This document shows, one piece after another, positions 43,690-53,151 of a DNA stretch of 64,000 nucleotides (position 1 is its first letter; each line of letters opens with the position of its first letter). Source of the DNA: Spirosoma sp. KCTC 42546 (GTDB lineage: Bacteria > Bacteroidota > Bacteroidia > Cytophagales > Spirosomataceae). A program made the position numbers and the translations under genes. Location: the NCBI RefSeq assembly GCF_006965485.1, contig NZ_CP041360.1, positions 5,932,501 to 5,996,500 on the forward strand, in the 5' to 3' direction. The notes beneath the pieces were generated by a model. The model saw only the letters and a list, made by a program, of their open reading frames with translations. It was not told where the DNA came from and ran no database searches.

Positions 43690-46600
43690 ATGAACGACTC
43701 ACTACGTCTTAGAAAAGAAACGGTGTGCATGCTGCTCTTCTGCATGCTGGCAACGGTTTGGGCAAATGCGCAAACACTGATTTCAGGGAAAGTCACCAGT
43801 GCTGAGGATCAGCAACCCATTGCGGGCGCCAATGTATTAGTAAAAGGCTCAACAACCAGTGGTACATTTACGGGTGCCGATGGGGGCTTTACCCTCTCCG
43901 TCCCAACCAACACCAGCCTGATTATTTCCTACATTGGCTATCAGGCGCAGGAAGTTGCGGTTGGTTCACAGACCAATTTTTCTGTTGTATTAATCCCCTC
44001 CATTACCTCACTCAGCGAAGTGGTGGTGACGGGTTACTCATCCGAAAAGAAAAAAGACATAACCGGTTCCGTGTCTATTGTCGACGTAAAAGCCTTAAAG
44101 TCAATTCCTTCAGGATCGGCCGTACAGGCACTTCAGGGCCAGGTGCCGGGGGTAACCATTCTAAACTCAGGGGCTCCGGGAAGTCCGAGCAATATCTTTA
44201 TTCGGGGGATCAGCTCTTTTGGTAATACCCAGCCGCTGGTCCTGATCGATGGTATTCAGGCGGAGCTGAATGATGTAAGCGCCACGGATATTGAGTCGGT
44301 TCAGGTGCTGAAAGATGCGGGCGCTGCTGCCATTTATGGGGTTCGGGGCTCGAATGGGGTCATCATCGTGACCACAAAAAAAGGCCGATCAGGGCAGCCA
44401 ACCATCGCGTATGATGCCTATTATGGCTCTCAACGACCGTTGCAGGGTAATGTGTTCAACTTAATGAACTCGTCGGATTTTGCCCGCCTGACCAAAGTGG
44501 CCTACCCCACTACGGGCCTGTTTCAGAATGGTTTACCCGATTATACCTTCCGGGGACCGGGCGCAACGGGCATTGGCAATACAGGTGATGCCGCTGTTGA
44601 TCCCGCGAAATACAACTTCGACGCCACCAATCCGGCCCGGAATTACCTGATTCAGGCGGTCAACAAAACCGGTACCGACTGGTTTCACGAACTGTTTAAA
44701 AACGCGCCGATGACCAGCCACAACCTGACGGCCAGTGGGGGCACCGATAAGTCGAACTACATGGTTTCGCTCAATTATTTCAATCAACAGGGCACCATGC
44801 TGAAGACCTACCTCAAGCGGTATTCGGGGCGCGTAAACACGCAGTTTAAAGTCAAAAACAACATCCGCATTGGCGAGAATGCGTATTTCTTCTACAAGCA
44901 AAACCCTGGTTTCGATAACCTGAGCAGCGGTAATCCTATTGCCTGGACCTACCGGGCCATGCCGATCATTCCGGTCTACGATATCAAAGGCAACTACGGT
45001 GGAACCTTTGCCGGACCCGAATTAGGTAGCTCCTCGAACCCGGTGGCTGTTCAGATGAACACGTCCAATAACAAGACCAATGCCTGGGATGTGGTTGGTA
45101 ACGTATTTGCCGAAGTCGACTTCCTGAAGCACTTTACGGCCCGCACCAGTTTCGGCGGAAGTATTGATAACCAGTACGCTACGAACTTTACGTTTACACC
45201 GTACAACAATTCGGAAGGAAATACGAACCCCAATTCGTTTGCTGAGGTGGCCTTGTACAACACGAATACCATGTGGACGAACACCCTGACGTATGCCAAT
45301 GCGTTCGGGAAGCATAACGTGAAAGTGATTGCCGGTTCGGAAGCCATTCGGAATTATGGTCGGGCGGTAACGGCCTCCAGCAGTGGGTTCTTTTCCACCA
45401 ACTACGATTACCTGACACTCAATAACGGTACCTCGAACGTAACCAATATCAGCAGCGCCTACGAAAACACCTTGTTCTCGCTCTTTGGCCGACTGGATTA
45501 CTCGTTCAATGAAAAATACCTGTTAGGCGTAACAGTTCGGCGCGATGGTTCGTCGCGGTTTGGGTCCGAGCGTCGGTACGGTACCTTCCCATCGGTATCG
45601 GCGGGTTGGCGCGTAACGGGCGAGGAATTCATGAAAAACGTGACCTGGCTCAATGACCTGAAACTGCGTGGCAGCTATGGCGTTCTGGGTTCTCAGAACA
45701 ACGTTAGTCCCCAAAATGCCTTCACCCTATTTGGTGGCTCGTTCTACGATGCGTATTACGACATTAGCGGTAGTGGTAAACTGGCCCAGGGTTTCGCGCA
45801 GACGAACATCGGCAACCCAAACACCGGCTGGGAACAAAACGTAGTCACTAACGTGGGTCTCGACGCTACGGTGTTCAACAAGCTGGACCTGTCGGTTGAG
45901 TATTACAAGAAGTCGATCAATGGGCTACTGTTTGCCCAGACCCTGCCCGCAACGGCTGGTGGTGCCACCGCACCTACCGTGAACGTTGGCGATATTCAGA
46001 ATAAGGGGGTTGACATTGGACTAACGTATAGAGGAACCGTTAGTAACGATCTTCAATTCAGCGTCGGTGCCAACATTACCACCTACAACAACAAGGTGAT
46101 CAATATCCCCTCGCCCACCTATTTCGAAACCGCCAATACCCAGAATCTGGGCAATGTAGTCCGAAACCAGGTTGGCCAGGCAGTGAGTTCGTTCTTTGGG
46201 TATAATGTGATTGGCCTGTTCAAAAGTGATGCTGAGGTAAGCGCGTCGCCTACGCAAAGCGGTGCCGCTCCGGGTCGCTTTAAATACCAGGATGTGAACG
46301 GCGACGGCAAAATTGACGCCAGCGACCGTACGTTCCTGGGCAGCCCCAACCCCGACTTTACCTATGGTCTGAATCTGGGCCTGACCTACAAGCGCTTCGA
46401 TTTTTCGACAACGCTCTATGGCTCGCAGGGGAACGAGATTTTCAATACGGTGAAATCGTTCACCCACTTCTTCAGTACGTACGTGGGTGCCAAAAGCAAC
46501 GATCTGTTAAACGCCTGGACACCTGAAAATCCGAATTCGAACATCCCAAAGATCGAATCAACCGGGTCGTTCAGTTCATCGGGCGTACCTAACTCGTTCT

Positions 46601-46851
46601 ACGTTGAGAACGGCTCGTTCCTGAAAATGCGCTCGCTGGTGATTGGCTACACGGTAAGCCCACTGCTGTTACGGAAGTACGGCCTGAATAAATTACGGGT
46701 TTATGCCCAGGGTGCCAACCTCTTCACGATAACGAAATACAGCGGCCTTGACCCTGAAGTAAGCGGGCTTAGCTCGTCGTTTGGTGTCGATTACGGCAAC
46801 TACCCCAGCAATCAGAAAAATTTCATCTTCGGCCTTAACGTCTCTTTCTAA
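43690..46851 (+). CDS. SusC/RagA-type TonB-linked outer-membrane transporter
   Basis: 1053 residues. Signal peptide 1-28 (ending WANAQ), CarboxypepD_reg-like domain (about 30-110: ISGKVTSAEDQQPIAGANVL), SEVVVTGYSSEKKKD linker, plug with NSGAPGSPSNIFIRGISSF, PLVLIDGIQ and VQVLKDAGAAAIYGVRGSNG, then a barrel that ends FIFGLNVSF. It pairs with the SusD at 46875 and should carry the substrate of the hydrolases encoded downstream (GH20, GH109). Expression is probably controlled by the GntR regulator through the dyads 43360-43546. Confidence 0.95.
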   Translation: MNDSLRLRKETVCMLLFCMLATVWANAQTLISGKVTSAEDQQPIAGANVLVKGSTTSGTFTGADGGFTLSVPTNTSLIISYIGYQAQEVAVGSQTNFSVVLIPSITSLSEVVVTGYSSEKKKDITGSVSIVDVKALKSIPSGSAVQALQGQVPGVTILNSGAPGSPSNIFIRGISSFGNTQPLVLIDGIQAELNDVSATDIESVQVLKDAGAAAIYGVRGSNGVIIVTTKKGRSGQPTIAYDAYYGSQRPLQGNVFNLMNSSDFARLTKVAYPTTGLFQNGLPDYTFRGPGATGIGNTGDAAVDPAKYNFDATNPARNYLIQAVNKTGTDWFHELFKNAPMTSHNLTASGGTDKSNYMVSLNYFNQQGTMLKTYLKRYSGRVNTQFKVKNNIRIGENAYFFYKQNPGFDNLSSGNPIAWTYRAMPIIPVYDIKGNYGGTFAGPELGSSSNPVAVQMNTSNNKTNAWDVVGNVFAEVDFLKHFTARTSFGGSIDNQYATNFTFTPYNNSEGNTNPNSFAEVALYNTNTMWTNTLTYANAFGKHNVKVIAGSEAIRNYGRAVTASSSGFFSTNYDYLTLNNGTSNVTNISSAYENTLFSLFGRLDYSFNEKYLLGVTVRRDGSSRFGSERRYGTFPSVSAGWRVTGEEFMKNVTWLNDLKLRGSYGVLGSQNNVSPQNAFTLFGGSFYDAYYDISGSGKLAQGFAQTNIGNPNTGWEQNVVTNVGLDATVFNKLDLSVEYYKKSINGLLFAQTLPATAGGATAPTVNVGDIQNKGVDIGLTYRGTVSNDLQFSVGANITTYNNKVINIPSPTYFETANTQNLGNVVRNQVGQAVSSFFGYNVIGLFKSDAEVSASPTQSGAAPGRFKYQDVNGDGKIDASDRTFLGSPNPDFTYGLNLGLTYKRFDFSTTLYGSQGNEIFNTVKSFTHFFSTYVGAKSNDLLNAWTPENPNSNIPKIESTGSFSSSGVPNSFYVENGSFLKMRSLVIGYTVSPLLLRKYGLNKLRVYAQGANLFTITKYSGLDPEVSGLSSSFGVDYGNYPSNQKNFIFGLNVSF

Positions 46852-46874
46852 AATACCATAAACCGTTATCAATC

Positions 46875-48665
46875 ATGAACTATACCAAGTTTGTTGTCGG
46901 CTTATCGTGTTGCCTGGTATTTTTAACCGCAACCAATTCCTGCACCAAAGAATACCTGGAAGTTGGGGCCATCGGTGCCACCAGCGAAACAACTTTAGCC
47001 AACAAAGCCGGTGTAAATGGCTTGCTGGTGGGCGCGTACTCCCTGCTCGACGGCTGGGGTGTACCCAACACGACCTACTACTTCATTGGGGTCAGCAACT
47101 GGATTTACGGGGGCGTAACCTCCGATGATGCCCATACCGGTACGCAGGCATCCGCGCTGCCGCCGATGGAATCGGTCGAGAGTTATAAATACGATGCGAC
47201 GATGGCTCCGTTCAACAACAAGTGGATTGTGTTGTATGCTGGTGTGCAACGGGCAAATGATGTACTCCGGTTATTGGCGAAAGTAACCGACAATTCGATG
47301 ACGGCGGAGGAAATCAAGCAGGTGAAGGCCGAAGCCACGTTTTTACGGGCGGTCTATCATTTCGAAGCCGCTAAACTGTGGGAGAACGTACCGTATCTGG
47401 ACGAAACAGTGAGCTATGCCAACGGCAATTACAACGTAGCCAACACAGCTTCGATCTGGTCGAAACTGGAAGCCGATTTCAAATTTGCGGCCGATAACCT
47501 AAGCGCCACCAAACCCGATCCAGGCCGGGCTAATAGCTGGGCAGCGAAAGCGTTTCTGGCCAAGGTATACATGTTCCAGGATAAATACACCGAAGCAAAG
47601 CCCGTTCTGGCCGATGTGATTGCGAATGGCGTAACGGCCTCAGGCTTGAAATATGCGCTGGTCAATTTCTCCGACAATTTTAACCCATCGAAAAAGAACA
47701 GTGCGGAGTCGGTCTTTGCCGTGCAGATGTCCATCGACCAAACCTACCAGAACGGCAACTATGGCGATGCGCTGAACTTCCCGATGGGTGGCCCGGCTAC
47801 CTGCTGTGGGGCCTATCAGCCCTCGTTTAGCCTGGTCAATTCGTACAAAACCGACCCCAACACCGGCCTGCCGTTGCTGACAACCTTCAATGACTCCGAC
47901 ATAACTAATGATCAGGGTATCGAAAGCAGCGCGCCCTTTACGCCCTATACCGGAACGCTCGATGCGCGTCTGGATTACACGGTTGGTCGCCGGGGCATTC
48001 CGTATCTGGACTGGGGAGTTCACCCAGGTAAAGCCTGGATTCGGGTGCAGTCCGTAGCGGGTCCCTACAGCCCGATCAAGACGATTTATTATCAGGCAGC
48101 TCAGGCCACAACGTCCTTATTTTCGCGCTGGACATCCAACAATTACACCATGATTCGCTTTGCCGATGTGCTGCTGTGGGCGGCTGAGGTCGAAGTTGAA
48201 ATTGGCTCACTGGCCCAGGCGCAGACGTATGTCAATATGGTTCGGGCACGGGCTGCTAATCCAAACGGCTGGGTGAAGAAGTACGTCGACAACAGCGCTC
48301 CGTTGAAAGGCTTTACCAATGAACCCGCGGCCAACTACAAAGTGGGTTTATATACGACTGAATTCACGGCCAATGGGAAGGATTTTGCCCGTGAAGCGGT
48401 CCGGTTCGAGCGAAAGCTGGAGTTTGCCATGGAAGGCCACCGGTTCTTCGATCTGCGTCGCTGGGATAACGGAACGGGCTATATGGCCACAACCCTGAAC
48501 AACTATGTCCAGCACGAAACGTCGATTCCGGGCTACGACTTTACCTATATGAAAGGGGCAACGTTCACAAAAGGCAAGAACGAACTCTACCCAATTCCGC
48601 AGGCCCAGATCGATTTAAGCGTAACGAGTGGGGCACCGGTATTGAAACAAAATCCTGGATATTAA
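46875..48665 (+). CDS. SusD/RagB-type substrate-binding lipoprotein
   Basis: 596 residues, larger than the first SusD of the window. Lipoprotein signal with Cys23 (FLTATNSC). SusD hallmarks: GVNGLLVGAYSLLDGWG, FLRAVYHFEAAKLWENVPYL, AKAFLAKVYMFQDKY, MIRFADVLLWAAEVEVE, YVNMVRARAANPNG, FERKLEFAMEGHRFFDLRRW and the closing ELYPIPQAQIDLS. It lies 23 bases after the SusC gene, so they are co-transcribed. It binds the glycan or glycoconjugate at the surface. Confidence 0.95.
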   Translation: MNYTKFVVGLSCCLVFLTATNSCTKEYLEVGAIGATSETTLANKAGVNGLLVGAYSLLDGWGVPNTTYYFIGVSNWIYGGVTSDDAHTGTQASALPPMESVESYKYDATMAPFNNKWIVLYAGVQRANDVLRLLAKVTDNSMTAEEIKQVKAEATFLRAVYHFEAAKLWENVPYLDETVSYANGNYNVANTASIWSKLEADFKFAADNLSATKPDPGRANSWAAKAFLAKVYMFQDKYTEAKPVLADVIANGVTASGLKYALVNFSDNFNPSKKNSAESVFAVQMSIDQTYQNGNYGDALNFPMGGPATCCGAYQPSFSLVNSYKTDPNTGLPLLTTFNDSDITNDQGIESSAPFTPYTGTLDARLDYTVGRRGIPYLDWGVHPGKAWIRVQSVAGPYSPIKTIYYQAAQATTSLFSRWTSNNYTMIRFADVLLWAAEVEVEIGSLAQAQTYVNMVRARAANPNGWVKKYVDNSAPLKGFTNEPAANYKVGLYTTEFTANGKDFAREAVRFERKLEFAMEGHRFFDLRRWDNGTGYMATTLNNYVQHETSIPGYDFTYMKGATFTKGKNELYPIPQAQIDLSVTSGAPVLKQNPGY

Positions 48666-48737
48666 GGCAGATAAGGTTAGATTCTATTGATCTTGAATCT
48701 ATTCATTAAACTATTCCATCTGTAGAAGAAGCCAGCC

Positions 48738-48822
48738 TTTCTGTCATTCCGACGTCAGGAGGAATCTCAAACTCCCATATCAGTCAAGCTTGAGATTCCT
48801 CCTGACGTCGGAATGACAGAAA
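48738..48822. repeat. Perfect 33-bp inverted repeat after the second SusD gene
   Basis: Arms 48738-48770 and 48790-48822, all positions paired, 19-base loop. The arm contains TGTCATTCCGACGTCAGG and GAGGAATCTCAA. This sequence type (GTCATTCCGACG...GGAGGAATCTC) resembles, from memory, a dispersed intergenic element of many Bacteroidota genomes. A run of ten As follows the right arm. Confidence 0.9.
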
Positions 48823-48922
48823 AAAAAAACGATTACGACTTTAGTTGAGAAAGCTCAAAAAAAAACCTACTTAACTTATTGGCTTTCAAAATAATATAAT
48901 CTAAATCGTCCAACTTCTGACT

Positions 48923-49720
48923 ATGCTGTTTTACGCATCGACTTATAGCGACATCAAGCAGGCAGGCAAAGACCAGGTTATCCTGCTACCACTGGGTGCC
49001 ATTGAACAACACGGCCCGCACCTGTCGGTCTCGACGGATACGGATATTGTTACCCAGCTGGCGCTACAGGCCGAAAAAGCGCTACCCGACACAGTGCTGC
49101 TCTGCCCGACCTTGCCCTATGGCTCCAGTCACCATCACCTGGCATTTGGCGGTACTATGAGTCTGGCCCCGGAATTATACACGCAGGTGATTATCGATCT
49201 GGTGCAGTCGCTGGTGCTCAGTGGGCACCAGCGGATCGTGCTGCTCAACGGGCATGGCGGCAACATTACCCCGGTTAAACAGGCGCTGGCCGTGTTGAGT
49301 AAACGCTTCGATGCGAGTCATCAGCCCACTATTGCCCTGGCCACTTATTGGGAATTAGCCGGTGGCGTGTTTGGCGGAGAGGCACCTATGGAAAGCCCGG
49401 CGCTGAGTCATGCCTGCGAATATGAAACGAGTCTGATGCTCCATCTTTTTCCCGAAAAAGTCTGGATGGATCGCGTAGAACGGGCGCAACGACCCGAACG
49501 AAATGGGTATATCGGCTGGGAAGACGACGAGCCGTATCGGGGCGTAACCGTATTCAAGCAAACCGAATTTATTTCAAGCAACGGCAGCAGCGGTGAACCT
49601 CAACTGGGCACTGCCCAAAAGGGAAAGCATTTGTTCAAGCATGCGCTACAGGCGCTGGTTATCTTTCTGGAGTCATTCAAGAGCTGGCCGTTATCCGAAA
49701 ATCTAACAACAAAACCATGA
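48923..49720 (+). CDS. Creatininase-family amidohydrolase
   Basis: 265 residues, cytoplasmic. Creatininase fold with metal-ligand motifs LPLGAIEQHGPHLSVSTDTD (residues about 21-40: Glu, His and Asp), HHLAFGGTMS, LLNGHGGN (about 110-117) and HACEYETSLML with the last Glu. Family members are binuclear-metal hydrolases that open cyclic amides (creatinine) or, in some cases, cyclic diketones of inositol breakdown. It is the first gene of the tightly packed metabolic run to 54884; its stop overlaps the next start (ATGA). The context suggests hydrolysis of a cyclic amide, lactam or ketone intermediate of sugar catabolism, not creatinine. Substrate not known. Confidence 0.88.
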   Translation: MLFYASTYSDIKQAGKDQVILLPLGAIEQHGPHLSVSTDTDIVTQLALQAEKALPDTVLLCPTLPYGSSHHHLAFGGTMSLAPELYTQVIIDLVQSLVLSGHQRIVLLNGHGGNITPVKQALAVLSKRFDASHQPTIALATYWELAGGVFGGEAPMESPALSHACEYETSLMLHLFPEKVWMDRVERAQRPERNGYIGWEDDEPYRGVTVFKQTEFISSNGSSGEPQLGTAQKGKHLFKHALQALVIFLESFKSWPLSENLTTKP

Positions 49721-50109
49721 GTAAACTGGAAATCAAACACCCCGACAAAGCCGTCAACACAGGAGCCTATTCATCGGGCATACTAGCGGGCGATTTGTTG
49801 TTCGTGAGCGGACAGGGGCCATTGGATTTAGTAACGGGAGAGGTGCAGCATGGGACGATTGAAGAAGAAACCCTGCTGACGCTGTCGCACATTCAAAAGA
49901 TTGTGGAAGCCGCGGGTGGCACCATCGACGACATTGTGAAGTGTACCGTCCATCTGGAAGATATTCGCGAATTCGACCGTTACGATGCCGCCTATGGCTC
50001 ATTCTTCACCGGCATACGCCCAGCCCGAACCACCGTTCAATCGGTATTGTCGGATGGGATCAAGATCGAAATTGACGCCATTGCCCGAATTACGCCCAAA
50101 CAAGCCTAA
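49717..50109 (+). CDS. RidA-family (YjgF/UK114) protein
   Basis: 130 residues. The family pattern is clear: GAYSSGILAGDLLFVSGQGPLDL (about 17-39), IVEAAGGTIDDIVKCTVHLEDI, and the C-terminal RPARTTVQSVLSDGIKIEIDAIARI with the conserved Arg (about 107-109) that binds the carboxylate of the substrate. RidA proteins hydrolyse reactive 2-imino or enamine acids to keto acids and ammonia. In this operon it may clear such an intermediate after dehydration of an amino-sugar acid. Start overlaps the stop of the creatininase gene. Confidence 0.9.
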   Translation: MSKLEIKHPDKAVNTGAYSSGILAGDLLFVSGQGPLDLVTGEVQHGTIEEETLLTLSHIQKIVEAAGGTIDDIVKCTVHLEDIREFDRYDAAYGSFFTGIRPARTTVQSVLSDGIKIEIDAIARITPKQA

Positions 50110-50120
50110 CCCAGTACGTT

Positions 50121-51083
50121 ATGACATCGAAAATACGCATCGGCACCGTAGGACTCGGCTTAATGGGTAGCAGTATCGCTACCTGTATTCTGGCGGCTGG
50201 TCACGCGGTTACATCGCTGATTAAAGAGATCGAGACCGCCGATGAAGCGCGGGTTCGTATCCTGGGTTATCTGCGCCAACTGGAACAGGAAGGGTTGCTA
50301 ATCGACACACCCGAAACGATTATTGAGCGCCTGACCATCACCGACGATGTCTCGTTGTTAAGCAACCATACCGTTGTGATTGAGTCGATTACCGAAAACA
50401 TCGATGAGAAGAAAAGCCTGTATCAGCGCCTGGAAACCGTCCTCTCGCCTACCGCTATCATCGGTAGTAACACATCGGCCATTCCGGTATCGGTGTTACA
50501 AAGCGGACTCAAACATCCCGAGCGGCTGTTGGGCATCCACTGGGCAGAACCGGCGCACATTACGCGATTCATGGAGGTCATCTGCGGAAAAGATTCCGAT
50601 CTAACCTATGCCTACGAGATCGTTGCGCTGGCCGAAAGCTGGGGCAAGGAACCCTCGTTGCTGAAGAAAGATATACGGGGATTTATTACCAACCGGATTA
50701 TGTACGCCATGCTCCGGGAGTCCTTCAATCTGGTCGAGAATGGTTACGCCACTATTGAGGATGTGGACCGCTCGCTTCGGAACGACCTGGGTTACTGGAT
50801 CACCTTCGCCGGGCCGTTTCGGTTCATGGATCTCACCGGCATTCCGGCTTACCTGACCGTCATGAAAGACCTCTTTCCCGAACTCAGCAACAGCACCGAA
50901 ACGCCGAAACTGATGGAAGACCTGGTGGCGTCGGGGGCGAAAGGTGTACAGAATGCACAAGGGTTTTACCCTTATACACCCGAGTCAGCCAAAGATTGGG
51001 AAGAGAAATTCATTGATTTCAGCTACGACATCCGGAAACTCGCCCAAAAACATACACCCACTTCCTCCGAGGACGCCCAATGA
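50121..51083 (+). CDS. 3-hydroxyacyl-CoA dehydrogenase-family oxidoreductase
   Basis: 320 residues. Rossmann motif GTVGLGLMGSSIA (about 8-20), VIESITENIDEKKSLY (the E-x-I-x-E region), SNTSAIPVS, catalytic-type His in GIHWAEPAHI, and a C-terminal helical domain (GFITNRIMYAMLRE, LGYWITFAGPFRFMDLTG). The family oxidises 3-hydroxy groups, usually of acyl-CoA, but non-CoA members act on L-gulonate, carnitine or sugar acids. Given the neighbours, a 3-hydroxy sugar-acid or 3-hydroxycarboxylate dehydrogenase is more plausible than fatty-acid oxidation. It overlaps the next gene by 4 bases. Confidence 0.87.
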   Translation: MTSKIRIGTVGLGLMGSSIATCILAAGHAVTSLIKEIETADEARVRILGYLRQLEQEGLLIDTPETIIERLTITDDVSLLSNHTVVIESITENIDEKKSLYQRLETVLSPTAIIGSNTSAIPVSVLQSGLKHPERLLGIHWAEPAHITRFMEVICGKDSDLTYAYEIVALAESWGKEPSLLKKDIRGFITNRIMYAMLRESFNLVENGYATIEDVDRSLRNDLGYWITFAGPFRFMDLTGIPAYLTVMKDLFPELSNSTETPKLMEDLVASGAKGVQNAQGFYPYTPESAKDWEEKFIDFSYDIRKLAQKHTPTSSEDAQ

Positions 51084-52213
51084 CACGCATTCAATCCATA
51101 AAGGCCACCGAAGTGATTGTACCGGCCAAACCGGGCAGCCTGAACTCCGATGAGGTGGTCGACAAAGATTCGGCCTTTGCCAAAAAATTCCTGACGGGTG
51201 AGCGGTGGACCGAGTTCGCCAATCAACCCAAATGGATCATTGAACTCACACTCGCCAATGGCCTGATTGGTATTGGCGAGACTTACCGCAGTGCCTCAGG
51301 CGCAATACTCCACCGGGCCATGCAGGAATTGGTCGGACAGGATGTACTGAAACTGAACTGGCGCCGACTGCCCGTTACCGACCAGCGGATTTATGAAGCC
51401 TTCGAGTCGGCGGTGCTGGACGTAGTGGGCAAGTTGTTGAACGTACCCGTGTCCCAACTCCTCGGCGGGGCATACCGCAACCGGATCGACTGCTTCGGCT
51501 GGACCGGGCGACGCACCCCCGAAGATGCCGCCCAGAAAGCCTATGATGCCATGCAAAAGGGCCATAAGGCGTTCAAATTCAAGTGTTCCGACGAAGATCC
51601 CGTTCGGCTTTGGACGGAAGCCATTCGGGACAAATGCGGGGACGGTATCAAAATCCTGCTCGACCCAAACCAGCGCTGGACCGATGTCGAGACAACCCTC
51701 CGGTTAATGGAGGGCGTCGACAAAACCGTCATGCTGGGACTGGAAGATCCCATTTTGCACGCCGATGTAGCCGGGTTCAAGTACCTGCGCGAGACGCTCG
51801 GCATGCCCATGTATCGGCATATTTCACTGCCCTACACGCAGGACATCCGCGACATGATCGCCTTTGTCCGGGCCGATGCGGTCGATGGATACAACTTTAA
51901 TGGATCGGCTTACAACTCGGTGCTACTGGCCGAAATCGCCCATCTGGAGGGCAAAGCCTGCTGGCGGGGTTCGGAAGTGGATTTAGGGATTTCAGAAACG
52001 ATGGGCCTGCACATTGCCGCAGCCAGCATCAACTGCACAATCCCTTCTGATTTGTTCGGCGAACTGGTCCGCACCGACGACCTGATTACGGAACCTATCC
52101 GATTCGAGAATGGCGCAGCTTTGGTTCCAACCGGCGCGGGACTGGGTATCGAACTGGATTACACCGCCCTGGATACCTACAAAACGAATCAATTTTTACT
52201 CAGCAGCTTATGA
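51080..52213 (+). CDS. Enolase-superfamily protein (mandelate racemase/muconate lactonising type), atypical active site
   Basis: 377 residues, cytoplasmic. The N-terminal capping domain (1-125) and the TIM barrel are recognisable. K-x-K is present (AFKFKC, Lys166 and Lys168), as are metal ligand Asp195 (LLDPNQRW) and Glu222 (GLEDPI). Where the superfamily has the third acidic ligand (usually G-E), the sequence reads MYRHIS with His247. Where the opposite-face base Lys (K-x-D) or His would sit it reads DGYNFNG (269-275). The usual proton-abstraction pair is therefore changed. Family members in such operons dehydrate sugar acids. Either a divergent dehydratase or epimerase, or a new activity. 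It overlaps both neighbours by 4 bases, so it is translationally coupled. Confidence 0.85.
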   Translation: MTRIQSIKATEVIVPAKPGSLNSDEVVDKDSAFAKKFLTGERWTEFANQPKWIIELTLANGLIGIGETYRSASGAILHRAMQELVGQDVLKLNWRRLPVTDQRIYEAFESAVLDVVGKLLNVPVSQLLGGAYRNRIDCFGWTGRRTPEDAAQKAYDAMQKGHKAFKFKCSDEDPVRLWTEAIRDKCGDGIKILLDPNQRWTDVETTLRLMEGVDKTVMLGLEDPILHADVAGFKYLRETLGMPMYRHISLPYTQDIRDMIAFVRADAVDGYNFNGSAYNSVLLAEIAHLEGKACWRGSEVDLGISETMGLHIAAASINCTIPSDLFGELVRTDDLITEPIRFENGAALVPTGAGLGIELDYTALDTYKTNQFLLSSL

Positions 52214-53151
52214 ATAAGTCGATTCAGTCGTGGGCCATCCTGTTTTTCTGCAACCTGATCTGGGCCTTTCATTTCACCAGTATCAAGCTGACCCAGGATC
52301 AGGTTGGCCCGTATTTTACCGTCTGGGCACCCATGCTGCTAGCCACGATTTTCCTGGCTCCGTTCGTGATCCGGGATTTCCGAAAGGGCGGCAAGAAGCT
52401 GAAGGATATCCTGATTTTCGTGCAGTTGGCAGCTCTGGGCGCGTTCCCGTCGCAGGTACTGATGACCTGGGGAACACAGTATTCACTGGCCAGCAACGCA
52501 GCTATTCTGGTCATGACCCTGCCCGTCATTACGGCCGTTTTCGCCTTCCTGATTCTGAAAGAGAAGATGAACACTGCCCGCTGGATCAGCTTCGCCATTG
52601 CGATTATTGGGGTGGCCCTCTGCTCAACCGACGACATTAAACGGGTAGACTTAAGCTCGCGCTATGCCCTGGGCAATGGGCTCATTTTCCTGGCCATTCT
52701 GGGCAATGCGTACTACAACGTGGGATGTAAAAAAGTATCGAGCCAGTACACCGAAATGGAGATGGTTTTTTACACCTATCTGGTCATGTCCATCCTGCTG
52801 ACGCCACTTGTGCTGTATTACGAGCCCGAGATGTTTTCTAAAATCCCCGCCTTTACCACCAACACCTGGATCGGGATGATCTCGCTCACACTCTTTCATA
52901 ATTTTCTGTCGATGCTCCTGTTTTTTAAGGCGTTGAAGAATCTGGATGCCACGCAGGTTGCTTTATCCAACTACCTCATTACGTTCATGGGCTTACCCAT
53001 TGCCGCCATCTGGCTCGGCGAAACCCTGAACCAACAGGCCATCATTGGCGGTGTGCTTGTGCTCGTCTCAACCCTTATTTTATCGATCGTCGATAGTAAA
53101 GTACAACAAAAAAAAGTAGCTAATATCAATCAAGAACCGGCAAAGTTATGA
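52210..53151 (+). CDS. EamA/DMT-family permease
   Basis: 313 residues, inner membrane. Ten hydrophobic helices in two EamA repeats: the first starts WAILFFCNLIWAFHFTSIKLTQ, the second LGNGLIFLAILGNAYYNVGCKK. It ends in a basic tail (VQQKKVANIN). Drug/metabolite transporter members exchange small metabolites. In this locus it would import the periplasmic breakdown product or export a by-product. It overlaps the enolase-type gene and the DHDPS-type gene by 4 bases each, so it should serve the same pathway. Confidence 0.9.
   Translation: MNKSIQSWAILFFCNLIWAFHFTSIKLTQDQVGPYFTVWAPMLLATIFLAPFVIRDFRKGGKKLKDILIFVQLAALGAFPSQVLMTWGTQYSLASNAAILVMTLPVITAVFAFLILKEKMNTARWISFAIAIIGVALCSTDDIKRVDLSSRYALGNGLIFLAILGNAYYNVGCKKVSSQYTEMEMVFYTYLVMSILLTPLVLYYEPEMFSKIPAFTTNTWIGMISLTLFHNFLSMLLFFKALKNLDATQVALSNYLITFMGLPIAAIWLGETLNQQAIIGGVLVLVSTLILSIVDSKVQQKKVANINQEPAKL

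Noticed and set aside
48923..49720. Creatinine degradation
   Set aside because: The family name suggests it, but no creatinase, sarcosine oxidase or related gene is near, and the operon is sugar-related.
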